This document shows, in pieces, positions 50,164-59,167 of a stretch of DNA of 64,000 nt. The translations under genes and the position numbers were made by a program. Each line of letters opens with the position of its first letter. Position 1 is the stretch's first letter. The notes under the pieces were generated by a model. That model worked only from the letters and a program-made list of their open reading frames with translations. It ran no database searches and was not told the DNA's origin. This stretch comes from Flavobacterium sp. CBA20B-1 (GTDB lineage: Bacteria; Bacteroidota; Bacteroidia; Flavobacteriales; Flavobacteriaceae), in contig NZ_CP092370.1 in the NCBI RefSeq assembly GCF_028473145.1, positions 1,736,001 to 1,800,000 of the forward strand, in the 5' to 3' direction.

Positions 50164-52329
50164 ATGAAGAAAGAGTTAATTGAAGGTGAAGATTACTATC
50201 TTTCGGATAAAGGTTTCAGAATTTTTACCGAAAAATATCTTTTAAATCGCGGGCACTGCTGCATGAGTGGATGCAAACACTGCCCTTACGGATTTAGTAA
50301 ATTAATCGATCAAATTAAGAAAAAAACAAAACCAAGAACTATGACGTTTCAAGAAGAAATTCTTCAGGGAATTCCGGCACAATTGCCACCAAAAGCATTA
50401 TACGACGCTACCATTAATCACGCACCAAAGCGTAAAGAAATATTATCGGCAGAAGAAAAAACACTGGCATTACGCAATGCTTTGCGCTATTTTGAACCGC
50501 AACATCACAAAACGCTGATTCCCGAATTTAAGGAAGAATTAGAAAAATACGGTAGAATTTACATGTACCGTTTTCGTCCGAAATACCGCATGTACGCTCG
50601 AGATATCAACGAATATCCAGGAAAATCATTGCAGGCAAAAGCCATACAAATGATGATTCAGAACAATCTGGATTATGCCGTGGCACAACATCCACATGAA
50701 TTAATTACATATGGTGGTAACGGAGGCGTTTTTAGCAATTGGGCGCAATACTTGTTAACCATGAAATATTTGGGCGAAATGACCGATGAGCAAACCTTGG
50801 TTATGTATTCTGGTCATCCAATGGGCTTATTTCCATCGCACAAAAATGCACCAAGAGTAGTGGTTACCAACGGTATGATGATTCCTAACTATTCTAAACC
50901 CGACGATTGGGAAAAATTCAACGCTTTGGGCGTAACGCAATACGGACAAATGACTGCCGGGTCATACATGTACATTGGTCCGCAAGGAATTGTGCACGGA
51001 ACCACAATTACGGTTTTGAACGGTTTCAGAAAAATTGGTAAAGAACCAAAAGGCAACTTGTTTGTAACATCTGGATTGGGCGGAATGAGTGGTGCGCAAC
51101 CAAAAGCCGGAACTATTGCTGGCTGCATCACGGTTTGTGCCGAAGTAAATCCAAAAATAACGAAAATTCGTCACAGCCAAGGTTGGATTCATGAAATTAT
51201 TGAAGATTTAGACCAATTAGTCGACCGTGTTCGCAAAGCACAAGCGGCTAAAGAAGTTGTTTCTATCGCATATTTAGGAAATGTGGTGGATGTTTGGGAA
51301 AAATTTGATCAAGAAAACATACATATCGATTTAGGATCGGATCAAACTTCCCTGCATAATCCTTGGTCGGGTGGCTATTATCCCGTGGGAGTTTCGTTTG
51401 AAGAAGCCAATAAAATGATGGCCGAAGAACCTGATTTATTCAAAGGAAAAGTACAAGAAACGTTGCGCAGACACGCAGCAGCCATCAACAAACACACCGC
51501 AAAAGGCACCTACTTTTTCGATTACGGAAATGCCTTTTTACTAGAAGCTTCGCGTGCCGGAGCCGATGTAATGAATCCAAACGCAACTTTGGGTCGTGAG
51601 TTTAAATATCCATCGTATGTACAAGATATCATGGGTCCCATGTGTTTTGATTACGGTTTTGGCCCATTCCGTTGGGTGTGTGCAAGCAACAATCCAGAAG
51701 ATTTGAAAAAAACCGACGATATTGCTTGTGAAGTTTTAGAAGAAATGATTAAAACCTCGCCAGCTGAAATCCAACAGCAAATGAAAGACAATATTCAATG
51801 GATTCGCGGTGCACAAGAAAACAAATTGGTGGTGGGTTCGCAAGCACGTATTTTATATGCCGATGCCGAAGGAAGAACCAATATTGCCAAAGCGTTTAAC
51901 GATGCTATTAAAGCAGGAAAAATTGGTCCGGTTGTTTTAGGTCGCGATCATCATGATGTGTCTGGAACCGATTCTCCTTATCGTGAAACTTCAAATATTT
52001 ACGACGGTTCTCGATTTACAGCCGATATGGCAATTCACAACGTGATTGGCGACAGTTTCCGTGGGGCAACTTGGGTTTCAATCCACAACGGTGGTGGTGT
52101 TGGCTGGGGCGAAGTAATCAACGGTGGTTTTGGTATGCTTCTTGATGGTACTTCAGAAGCAGAACAACGCCTCAAATCGATGCTTTTCTGGGATGTAAAC
52201 AATGGTATATCTCGCAGAAGCTGGGCACGCAACGAAGGCGCTGTTTTTGCAATTAAACGTGCAATGGAAGCGGAACCTTTATTAAAAGTTACATTGCCCA
52301 ATTTAGTTGATGACAACCTATTAAATTAA
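50164..52329 (+). CDS. hutU: Urocanate hydratase with an N-terminal DUF5522-like extension
   Basis: Residues 60-721 form urocanate hydratase, which adds water to urocanate in histidine breakdown using bound NAD: AQHPHELITYGGNGGVFSNW, MYSGHPMGLFPS, TSGLGGMSGAQPKAG and SDQTSLHNPWSGGYYPVG are all present. Residues 1-59 (YLLNRGHCCMSGCKHCPYGF, with Cys32, 33, 37 and 40) resemble DUF5522, usually a separate small protein encoded just upstream. Here the two are in one frame with Met60 at 50341 as the usual start. Either a fusion or an overlapping pair. A TAATTTTG box at 50151-50158 lies only 6 bp before the ATG. Confidence 0.9.
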   Translation: MKKELIEGEDYYLSDKGFRIFTEKYLLNRGHCCMSGCKHCPYGFSKLIDQIKKKTKPRTMTFQEEILQGIPAQLPPKALYDATINHAPKRKEILSAEEKTLALRNALRYFEPQHHKTLIPEFKEELEKYGRIYMYRFRPKYRMYARDINEYPGKSLQAKAIQMMIQNNLDYAVAQHPHELITYGGNGGVFSNWAQYLLTMKYLGEMTDEQTLVMYSGHPMGLFPSHKNAPRVVVTNGMMIPNYSKPDDWEKFNALGVTQYGQMTAGSYMYIGPQGIVHGTTITVLNGFRKIGKEPKGNLFVTSGLGGMSGAQPKAGTIAGCITVCAEVNPKITKIRHSQGWIHEIIEDLDQLVDRVRKAQAAKEVVSIAYLGNVVDVWEKFDQENIHIDLGSDQTSLHNPWSGGYYPVGVSFEEANKMMAEEPDLFKGKVQETLRRHAAAINKHTAKGTYFFDYGNAFLLEASRAGADVMNPNATLGREFKYPSYVQDIMGPMCFDYGFGPFRWVCASNNPEDLKKTDDIACEVLEEMIKTSPAEIQQQMKDNIQWIRGAQENKLVVGSQARILYADAEGRTNIAKAFNDAIKAGKIGPVVLGRDHHDVSGTDSPYRETSNIYDGSRFTADMAIHNVIGDSFRGATWVSIHNGGGVGWGEVINGGFGMLLDGTSEAEQRLKSMLFWDVNNGISRRSWARNEGAVFAIKRAMEAEPLLKVTLPNLVDDNLLN

Positions 52330-52335
52330 GATATT

Positions 52336-52869
52336 ATGAAACTATTAAAACTTTTACCCGCACTCTTGTTGTTTGTACTGGCATCTTGCAGTTCTGTTCA
52401 TGTACAAACCGATTATGACAACACTGTGAATTTCAGCACATTTAAGACTTATGCTTATATGAAAAGCGGTGTTGATAAAATGAATATTTCCGATTTAGAC
52501 AAGAAGCGTATCTTGAAAGCAATTGATGAAGAAATGGCCATAAAAGGATTCACTAAAAGTGAAAATCCCGATTTGCTGATTAATTTGTTTACCGATGCAA
52601 AACAGATTGTAAACGTAAACAGTTTCTACGGAGGCTGGGGTTACGGAATGTACCGCCCGTGGGGATGGAATCCGTGGATGATGGGTCCGGGTTATCAATC
52701 GGTATCTACATCAACCCAAGGAATTTTGTATATTGATGTTTTAAAAGCTGACAATAAGGAGTTAATCTGGCAAGGAAAAGGAACTGGTTATCTAACCCAT
52801 AAACAAAGCAAAAAAGAAGAACGCATCAAAGAATTTGTGTCAAAAGTTTTAGAAACGTTTCCGAGATAA
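52336..52869 (+). CDS. DUF4136 lipoprotein
   Basis: 177 residues. Lipoprotein signal ending LFVLASCSS (Cys18 as the lipidated residue). The domain starts with VQTDYDNTVNFSTFKTYAY, continues with KSENPDLLINLFTDAKQ, and a Gly/Trp-rich loop (YGGWGYGMYRPWGWNPWMM) precedes LYIDVLKADNKELIWQGKG. These match DUF4136, an outer-membrane family of unknown role. It starts 6 bp after hutU and ends at a terminator, so both are probably one transcript. Confidence 0.88.
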   Translation: MKLLKLLPALLLFVLASCSSVHVQTDYDNTVNFSTFKTYAYMKSGVDKMNISDLDKKRILKAIDEEMAIKGFTKSENPDLLINLFTDAKQIVNVNSFYGGWGYGMYRPWGWNPWMMGPGYQSVSTSTQGILYIDVLKADNKELIWQGKGTGYLTHKQSKKEERIKEFVSKVLETFPR

Positions 52870-52879
52870 AACTCATATA

Positions 52880-52916
52880 AAAAAGCCTCGAAAAATAAAA
52901 TTTCGAGGCTTTTTTA
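52880..52916. terminator. Bidirectional terminator
   Basis: AAAAGCCTCGAAA pairs with TTTCGAGGCTTTT and T-runs lie on both sides. It ends the DUF4136 gene (+) and the saccharopine dehydrogenase-like gene (-). Confidence 0.88.
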
Positions 52917-52926
52917 TACCATTTGC

Positions 52927-54285
52927 TTACATTCCGCCGTCATAAGGAACTTCTTTTTCTTGAAAAATAATTCCAAAGGTTTCTAATTCTTTTAAAACAG
53001 GTTCGTAAACTTCTTTTGTAATAGGCATTTGCACACCCGGTGTGGTGATTTCGCCGTTCAATATTTTTAAGGTTATGATTCCAACGGGCAAACCTACTGT
53101 TTTTGCCATTCCTGTTAATACCGCATCTTCGCCCAAACATACCATGGTAGCATCTATTTGAAGCGTTTCGGCAACATTAGGCATGGTGTAGCCAAACTTG
53201 TGATACATTACAATCATGTCTTTATCATCGGGTTGCAAGGTCCATTTTTCTGCAAGAATTTTTTCAATAACCTGCGCCGGAGTGGCATTTTTCAATCCTA
53301 CCTTTTTATCGTTATTAAACAAATCCAAAGCTACAAACTTGTCCCAAACCGTATCGTCTTGTTCCACATTTAAAGTCAAACGGAACTTCACTTCCACAGA
53401 ATCCGTCGGATGGTAGTACAAAAATGAATTGATAAACTCGCGATAGGTCATGTTTTCTGAATCTTCAATCGTGTAGGTATCATCTGTCACGCCCAACTGC
53501 ACCAACATATTCCACGCACGCGAAAAACCTACCCTGCGCATGGTTCCTCTATAAATGGTATGTGCTTTCTCTAAACCATAAGCTTCGCGATAACCTAAAG
53601 AATCGCGGTTTGCATAGGCTTCAAATCGGCCAAAACCTTCGATTTCTAAAAATTCGGTACGTTTAAAAATACGTTGATAGGGTATATATTTATAAGTACC
53701 TTGTTGCAAAAACTTTGCAGCACCACCTTGTCCGGCAACCACCACATTACGAGGGTTCCACGAAAATTTGTATTTCCATACATTATCATCTGATTCTGGA
53801 GCAACCAAACCACCGCAAAAACTTTCAAAATGTACCGGATTGCCGCCTTTTTCACGAATCTCGTCTAAAACTTTCATGGCACTCATGTGGTCAATCCCGG
53901 GATCTAATCCACATTCGTTCATAAAAATCAACCCTTTTGCTTTCACCTCGGCATCCATTTCCTTTAATTCATTTGAAATATAAGAAGCCGTTACCAAATG
54001 CTTCCCGTAAGTTAAACAATCGGCTGCGATGATTGGGTGCAAAAAAGCAGGCATCATAGAAATAACCACGTCGGCTTTTTCGATTAATTTGGTACGTTCT
54101 GTATCGTTATTAAGATCTAAAGAAACGGCAAATGCATTGGGGTTGTCTGCAATCTTTGCTTGGATCGATACAATGCTTTGATCGGCAATATAAAGTTTAA
54201 ATTGATGGGTTTCTGTGCGTTCTAATAAATATTTAATTAAGGAAGATGTGGATCTACCCGAACCAAACAACAATATATTTTTCAT
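52927..54285 (-). CDS. Saccharopine dehydrogenase family protein
   Basis: 452 residues. The N-terminus is a Rossmann fold (ILLFGSGRSTSSLIKYLLER). The middle has FMNECGLDPGIDHMSAMKVL, the conserved GLDPGIDHM stretch of saccharopine reductases and dehydrogenases, and CGGLVAPESDDNVWKYKFSW. Those enzymes act on saccharopine in lysine metabolism; the real substrate in flavobacteria is uncertain, but lysine breakdown is likely. It is a single gene between a terminator and the DUF423 promoter region. Confidence 0.85.
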   Translation of the reverse strand: MKNILLFGSGRSTSSLIKYLLERTETHQFKLYIADQSIVSIQAKIADNPNAFAVSLDLNNDTERTKLIEKADVVISMMPAFLHPIIAADCLTYGKHLVTASYISNELKEMDAEVKAKGLIFMNECGLDPGIDHMSAMKVLDEIREKGGNPVHFESFCGGLVAPESDDNVWKYKFSWNPRNVVVAGQGGAAKFLQQGTYKYIPYQRIFKRTEFLEIEGFGRFEAYANRDSLGYREAYGLEKAHTIYRGTMRRVGFSRAWNMLVQLGVTDDTYTIEDSENMTYREFINSFLYYHPTDSVEVKFRLTLNVEQDDTVWDKFVALDLFNNDKKVGLKNATPAQVIEKILAEKWTLQPDDKDMIVMYHKFGYTMPNVAETLQIDATMVCLGEDAVLTGMAKTVGLPVGIITLKILNGEITTPGVQMPITKEVYEPVLKELETFGIIFQEKEVPYDGGM

Positions 54286-54380
54286 TAATTATGATTTTTA
54301 TCGTGCTAAAAGTACTAAAAAACCATTGAACAGAAAACCGCTTTATCAATAAAAAGTGTACATTTGAAAAAAATACTAAA

Positions 54381-54770
54381 ATGACTAAAAAATTAGTAAC
54401 TTTAGCTACTTTTTTTGGATTTGTAGCGATAATATTAGGAGCTTTTGGCGCTCATGGTTTAAAAAAAGTTTTATCGGCAGAACAGTTGGTAAGTTTTGAA
54501 ACTGGTGTGCGCTACCAAATGTATCACGCTTTATTTTTGCTACTTATTGCACAATTAAACGTGCTAACCGAAAAAAACAAACGCACCATTGGAATTTTTA
54601 CCACCATTGGCATTTTTTTGTTTTCAGGATCGATATTTTTGCTTGCCACACAGCAATTATCAGGTATTAATTTTAGCTTTTTAGGTCCTATCACTCCCGT
54701 TGGTGGTTTATTTTTAATTGTAAGTTGGTTTCTCACTGCTTTTTATTCAATGAAACAAAAAAGCAATTAA
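54381..54770 (+). CDS. DUF423 membrane protein
   Basis: 129 residues with four membrane helices. GFVAIILGAFGAHGLKKVLS and ETGVRYQMYHALFLLLIA are the signatures of DUF423 (YgdD-like), inner-membrane proteins of unknown function. It stands alone, 33 bp before the pckA frame. Confidence 0.9.
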   Translation: MTKKLVTLATFFGFVAIILGAFGAHGLKKVLSAEQLVSFETGVRYQMYHALFLLLIAQLNVLTEKNKRTIGIFTTIGIFLFSGSIFLLATQQLSGINFSFLGPITPVGGLFLIVSWFLTAFYSMKQKSN

Positions 54771-54794
54771 TAAAAAAAATTATAAATTTATTAG

Positions 54795-54802
54795 TAAGTT
54801 TG
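54795..54802 (+). promoter_or_regulatory. -7 box of the pckA promoter
   Basis: TAAGTTTG matches TAnnTTTG. It ends one base before an ATG at 54804, so transcription would begin inside or after that codon. This favours the ATG at 54834 as the true start of pckA. Confidence 0.5.
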
Positions 54803-54833
54803 TATGCAAATTAAAACAACACAAGATTTAAAC

Positions 54834-56447
54834 ATGAAGGTTTCAAAATCAATCGATTTAGATAAGTACGGAATACAAAATGTAGCAGAAATAATTTACA
54901 ACCCTTCGTATGACGAATTATTTAAAGCAGAAACAAACCCCAATTTAAAAGGTTTTGAACGCGGGCAGGTATCAGAACTTGGCGCTGTAAACGTAATGAC
55001 TGGTGATTTTACAGGTCGTTCTCCTAAAGATAAATATATTGTAAAAGATGCGGTGACAGAAAACACTATTTGGTGGACTTCTGACAATGCTAAAAACGAC
55101 AACAAACCTATTTCGCAAGATACTTGGGAAGCATTAAAACAAAATGCTGTGACTGAGTTATCAGGTAAAAAACTATATGTGGTTGATGCTTTTTGCGGTG
55201 CCAACGAAGACACTCGTTTAAAAGTACGTTTCATTATGGAAGTGGCTTGGCAAGCACATTTTGTAAAAAATATGTTTATTCGCCCAACAGAAGCTGAATT
55301 AGAAAACTTTGGCGAGCCTGATTTTGTGGTAATCAATGCATCTAAAACTTCGTTTAAAGATTACAAAGCACACAACTTAAATTCTGAAGTTTACATTGCA
55401 TTCAACTTAACCGAAAAAATGCAGTTAATTGGCGGTACTTGGTACGGTGGTGAAATGAAAAAAGGGATGTTCTCTATGATGAACTACTACTTGCCATTAC
55501 AAGGAATTGCTTCCATGCACTGCTCTGCAAACAAAGGAAAAGAGGGAGATGTGGCAGTTTTCTTTGGTTTATCTGGAACAGGAAAAACCACTTTATCAAC
55601 AGATCCAAAGCGTGAATTGATTGGTGATGACGAACACGGATGGGATAATGACGGTGTTTTTAACTTTGAAGGCGGATGTTATGCCAAAACAATCGATTTA
55701 AGCAAAGAACACGAACCAGAAATTTTTGCAGCTATTAAACGTGATGCATTATTAGAAAATGTAACACTTGACGCAGAAGGAAAAATTGATTTCAAAGACG
55801 GATCTGTAACACAAAACACTCGTGTTTCGTATCCAATAGATCATATAGAAAATATTGTAAAACCGGTTTCTAAAGCAGGTCACGCTAAAAAAGTAATCTT
55901 CTTAACTGCAGATGCTTTTGGAGTGATGCCTCCGGTTTCTAAATTAACACCTGAACAAACAAAATACTATTTCTTATCAGGGTTTACAGCAAAATTAGCA
56001 GGAACAGAACGTGGCGTTACACAGCCAGAGCCTACTTTTTCGGCTTGTTTTGGTAAAGCATTCTTAAGCTTGCACCCAACAAAATACGGTGAAGAATTGG
56101 TTAAGAAAATGGAAGAGCACAACGCTACAGCTTACATGGTGAACACTGGTTGGAACGGTACCGGAAAACGTATTTCTATTAAAGATACTCGTGCTATTAT
56201 CGATCGTATTTTAGATGGATCTATCGAAAATGCAGAAACTACCATTGTTCCGATTTTCAATTTAGCAGTTCCAACAGCTTTAGAAGGTGTTGATACCAAC
56301 ATTTTAGACCCACGAAACACGTATGCAGATGCAAGTGAATGGGAAACGAAAGCTACCGATTTAGCGCAATTGTTCGTAACAAATTTCGAAAACTATACAG
56401 ATAACGAAGAAGGAAAATCATTGGTTGCGGCGGGTCCACAATTATAA
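54834..56447 (+). CDS. pckA: Phosphoenolpyruvate carboxykinase (ATP)
   Basis: Makes phosphoenolpyruvate from oxaloacetate and ATP, the first step of gluconeogenesis. The ATG at 54834 is chosen on promoter position, giving 537 residues, close to the 540 of E. coli. Motifs: [27 protein letters not shown], the P-loop [13 protein letters not shown], and [20 protein letters not shown] (metal-binding kinase-2). ATP use, not GTP, is indicated by this PckA-type arrangement. A terminator follows. Confidence 0.97.
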   Translation: MKVSKSIDLDKYGIQNVAEIIYNPSYDELFKAETNPNLKGFERGQVSELGAVNVMTGDFTGRSPKDKYIVKDAVTENTIWWTSDNAKNDNKPISQDTWEALKQNAVTELSGKKLYVVDAFCGANEDTRLKVRFIMEVAWQAHFVKNMFIRPTEAELENFGEPDFVVINASKTSFKDYKAHNLNSEVYIAFNLTEKMQLIGGTWYGGEMKKGMFSMMNYYLPLQGIASMHCSANKGKEGDVAVFFGLSGTGKTTLSTDPKRELIGDDEHGWDNDGVFNFEGGCYAKTIDLSKEHEPEIFAAIKRDALLENVTLDAEGKIDFKDGSVTQNTRVSYPIDHIENIVKPVSKAGHAKKVIFLTADAFGVMPPVSKLTPEQTKYYFLSGFTAKLAGTERGVTQPEPTFSACFGKAFLSLHPTKYGEELVKKMEEHNATAYMVNTGWNGTGKRISIKDTRAIIDRILDGSIENAETTIVPIFNLAVPTALEGVDTNILDPRNTYADASEWETKATDLAQLFVTNFENYTDNEEGKSLVAAGPQL

Positions 56448-56467
56448 ACTTCATTCAAATTTTAAAT

Positions 56468-56498
56468 AAAAAGCTCAACAATTGTTGGGCTTTTTTTA
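56468..56498 (+). terminator. Terminator after pckA
   Basis: AAAAAGCTCAACAATTGTTGGGCTTTTTTT folds into a long stem with one G-T pair, followed by T7, 20 bp after the pckA stop. (The palindrome spans 56468-56498.). Confidence 0.85.
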
Positions 56499-56548
56499 TA
56501 TTAAATCATTTCTTAATCTACATTAACGGTTCTCTATTGCTATTGTTC

Positions 56549-56556
56549 TACATTTG
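56549..56556 (+). promoter_or_regulatory. -7 box of the yceI-type gene
   Basis: TACATTTG matches TAnnTTTG, 26 bp before the ATG at 56583. No clear -33 box. Confidence 0.45.
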
Positions 56557-56582
56557 TTTTACACAAAATTAAAAAGCAGATA

Positions 56583-57155
56583 ATGAAAAAGATAGCCCTA
56601 TTTTTTGTTGCAACTCTATTTTCGGTAGCATCATTTGCACAAACAAAATATAATGTTGATGCATACCATTCGTTCTTGAATTTTTCGGTTGGTCATTTAG
56701 GAATTTCGTTTGTAGATGGCAAAATGGATAAATACCAAGGTTCTTTAGAAATGAAGAATGAAGATATTACTTCTGCAAAATTCAATTTCACAATCGATGC
56801 AAGCTCAGTAAACACAGGTGTTGATGCTCGCGACAATCATTTACGTTCGGCAGATTTCTTCAATACCGCAAAATATAACGATATTAAATTTGTATCAACA
56901 TCGGTTAAAAAAGATGGTAAAAACTACAAATTAAACGGAAACTTAACCATTAAAGATGTTACAAAGCCCGTTACTTTCGATTTGGTTTACGGCGGTTTAT
57001 TGAAAGATGACGGCCAAGGTAACCAAAAAGTAGGCTTTCAAGCTACTACAACAATAGACCGAACGGCATTTAACATCAATTATGACCCTACAGGTATGGG
57101 TATTGCAAAAGAAGTAAAATTCATTGTTCATTTAGAATTCACTAAAGCAAAATAA
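56583..57155 (+). CDS. YceI family periplasmic protein
   Basis: 190 residues with a signal peptide (FFVATLFSVASFAQ). The lipocalin-like fold shows YNVDAYHSFLNFSVGHLGIS, DVTKPVTFDLVYGG and DRTAFNINYDPTGMG, all typical of YceI, which binds polyisoprenoid or amphiphilic lipids in the periplasm. Its physiological role is unclear; relatives respond to alkaline or osmotic stress. It ends with a hairpin at 57200. Confidence 0.93.
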   Translation: MKKIALFFVATLFSVASFAQTKYNVDAYHSFLNFSVGHLGISFVDGKMDKYQGSLEMKNEDITSAKFNFTIDASSVNTGVDARDNHLRSADFFNTAKYNDIKFVSTSVKKDGKNYKLNGNLTIKDVTKPVTFDLVYGGLLKDDGQGNQKVGFQATTTIDRTAFNINYDPTGMGIAKEVKFIVHLEFTKAK

Positions 57156-57199
57156 TTTTTTCATAGTAAGTAAATAAATAAGTAAACAACAAACAACCA

Positions 57200-57233
57200 G
57201 AAAACGCATCAAGCAATTGATGCGTTTTTTATT
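57200..57233 (+). terminator. Terminator after the YceI gene (duplicated at 61303)
   Basis: AAAACGCATCAA / TTGATGCGTTTT stem with a 4-base loop (GCAA), then a T-run. The same 31 bases recur at 61303-61333 in the same orientation, flanking the accessory patch between. Confidence 0.85.
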
Positions 57234-57334
57234 TGGATATTATATTATATTATATTATACTTGTTAAATATTAATTCAAAATTAAAAAAGTATAAAAAAA
57301 CATTTTTAATTATGTGCAGTTTATTACTGTCTAA

Positions 57335-57910
57335 TTCTTTATTTCTTGTTCCAATGAAGAACAAACAACAAGTGTTGACCAAGCAAAAGTAGAGTTTGTA
57401 ACGCAGTCAAAAAACAGTGGAGTTACAAAAGCTGCTTATCGATTATTAACCCCAGAAGAAAAGTATTTTATTTGGAATGAAAGGATTGATTATATTATAG
57501 CGAATGAAGATTTAACAACAGAACAAACTGCTTTTATGAATGAATTGAAAGTTGATCTAAACAGTAATGTCTTTTTACATAACTCAACAGATAATATTTC
57601 ATTTAAAAGTAAATATGATAATAGTAAATTAGAAATTTTTCATCCTATACAGGGCTATTACTATTTTGGAACATTAGCTAGTATGGTAGATAATGGAGAA
57701 TGGTCATCAATATCTGCAGAAGGTGCAGCAAGTTTTTATGATAGTTTAGTTTTTTCTCCTGGCGATCCTAATGATGGAAACTATTGTACATGTAATCAAG
57801 GTTCAATAGTTAACCCTGATTGCGAAACAGACTGTCCATCAGGTGAACAAACGAATGATTGTGGATTTCTTTGGCTTTGGGTATGTGATGGGTATATGCC
57901 TGTAATATAA
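57335..57910 (+). pseudogene. Fulvocin C-like cysteine-rich lipoprotein, 5' end broken
   Basis: The frame is open from 57335 and begins FFISCSNEEQTTS, clearly the end of a lipoprotein signal, but a TAA (57332-57334) interrupts the signal and no start codon precedes it in frame. The body has YRLLTPEEKYFIWNERID, and the C-terminus carries six Cys: NYCTCNQGS..CETDC..NDCGFLWLWVCDGY. This matches the Bacteroidetes family annotated as bacteriocin fulvocin C-related. If read from the ATG at 57536 only the last 124 residues would be made. Either a pseudogene or a sequence error; next to DUF1573 and thioredoxin-like genes. Confidence 0.6.
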
Positions 57911-57920
57911 TATACATAAA

Positions 57921-58315
57921 ATGATAAAATTATTTTTAAATATTTTCTTTGTACTATTTTCATGTGTGTTTTTTATTAGCTGTAAAGAGGAATCGAAAAA
58001 AATAAAAAAACTGAGATTTTTACAAATAAAGAAATAAATCTAGGAACTGTATCTAAAGAAGATACAGTTCTCTTTAATATAGAAGTTGTTAACCCTATGA
58101 ATGAAGATTTAATTATAAAAAAAACATCATCAAATTGCGGTTGTACTTTAGTGAATATTAAAGATAGTATAATTAAACCAAATAATAAAACACAATTAAA
58201 AATGGAATTTATTCCAGGTTTAAATAGAAAAGGGAATCTGTCACAAGCAATTGTAGTAGAAACTAATACGGCGGAATCTCTCCATGAAATTATTATTAAA
58301 GCTAATGTAGAATGA
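57921..58315 (+). pseudogene. DUF1573 lipoprotein with a frameshift in an A-run
   Basis: From the ATG at 57921 there is a lipoprotein signal (VLFSCVFFISCKEE). Near 58005-58012 (ATAAAAAAACTG) the frame must slip by one base to join the long downstream frame TEIFTNKEINLGTVSKEDTV, which runs to 58315. That part contains IKKTSSNCGCTLVNIKDSII, the DUF1573 Cys motif. One extra A in the A7 run would restore a single 131-residue protein; a -1 ribosomal shift would do the same. It overlaps the following gene by 4 bp, which implies that it is meant to be translated. Confidence 0.65.
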
Positions 58316-59166
58316 AACAATTTTCAAAACCTCAATTTATACTATTAAGTATTGTTGTATTAATTGTAATGATTGGTTCAGGGTCTTTTTTACATACATT
58401 GTATAGGTTGTTTTTAACAAGTGTATTTTTCTTGTTATCATCGTTTTTTTTATTTAGTAAATCGCCTTTTTCTAAAAAAACAACCTCAATAATTATTTTC
58501 CTACCTATATTATTGCTATATACAAGTATGTATATTTATGACTTGTTTTATGACGAAGGTTTTATTGGAAAGCCATTTTTTTGGAATTATTTATTGGTTG
58601 CGGTTTTGGTATACGTAAATAATGTTTATAAGATTTCTAAAACTAAAATAATTGCTTTTTTTATACCTTTCTGTCTAGTTTTAACAGCTTATGTATATTA
58701 TTCAAGGACAGAGAACGAAAAAAATAAAATTGAAACTTCACAATTAAAAAGGGTTACTTTTTTAGACGAAAAAGGGAATGAAGTTCCATTAAATTCTTTT
58801 CAAGGAAAATTAACTTTATTTGAATTTTGGACTACTTCATGTGCTCAATGCCCTGAAAGTATTTCTAAATTTCACGAGTTAGCAGAACAATATAAATCAA
58901 ACAAAAACATTGATTTTAAAGTTGTTAATATTAATTTAGGTAAGCGCCATAATGAAAAAATATTTAAAAAAATAGAGTCAAGTATTACTTTAGAAAAGCT
59001 ATATGCAAGCGAATTAATTTTCAAACAACTGAATTTTAATGTAGCACCGACTGTACTAGTTATAGATCCGCAAGGTAAAATTGTTTATTTTGGTTATCCA
59101 AACTTCAAAAAACTAACTCGGAATTATTTACCAAACATCATTGAAGAAGAGTTAACTAAAATGTAA
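58312..59166 (+). CDS. Membrane-anchored thioredoxin-like (TlpA-type) protein
   Basis: 284 residues. Four or five membrane helices fill residues 8-138, then a periplasmic thioredoxin-like domain follows: NSFQGKLTLFEFWTTSCAQC (active-site CAQC), KVVNINLG, and FNVAPTVLVIDPQGKIVYFG with the cis-Pro loop. It could form or reduce disulfides in the neighbouring six-Cys lipoprotein. It overlaps the DUF1573 gene by 4 bp. The IS1182 element begins right after its stop. Confidence 0.8.
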   Translation: MKQFSKPQFILLSIVVLIVMIGSGSFLHTLYRLFLTSVFFLLSSFFLFSKSPFSKKTTSIIIFLPILLLYTSMYIYDLFYDEGFIGKPFFWNYLLVAVLVYVNNVYKISKTKIIAFFIPFCLVLTAYVYYSRTENEKNKIETSQLKRVTFLDEKGNEVPLNSFQGKLTLFEFWTTSCAQCPESISKFHELAEQYKSNKNIDFKVVNINLGKRHNEKIFKKIESSITLEKLYASELIFKQLNFNVAPTVLVIDPQGKIVYFGYPNFKKLTRNYLPNIIEEELTKM

Positions 59167-59167
59167 C

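Noticed and set aside
57234..57262. TATTA microsatellite as a phase-variation switch
   Set aside because: It lies in noncoding DNA after a terminator; no promoter spacing or frame depends on it that I can see.
57976..58320. Minus-strand 114-codon frame over the DUF1573 gene
   Set aside because: Antisense shadow; the plus strand has a signal peptide and a recognisable DUF1573 motif.
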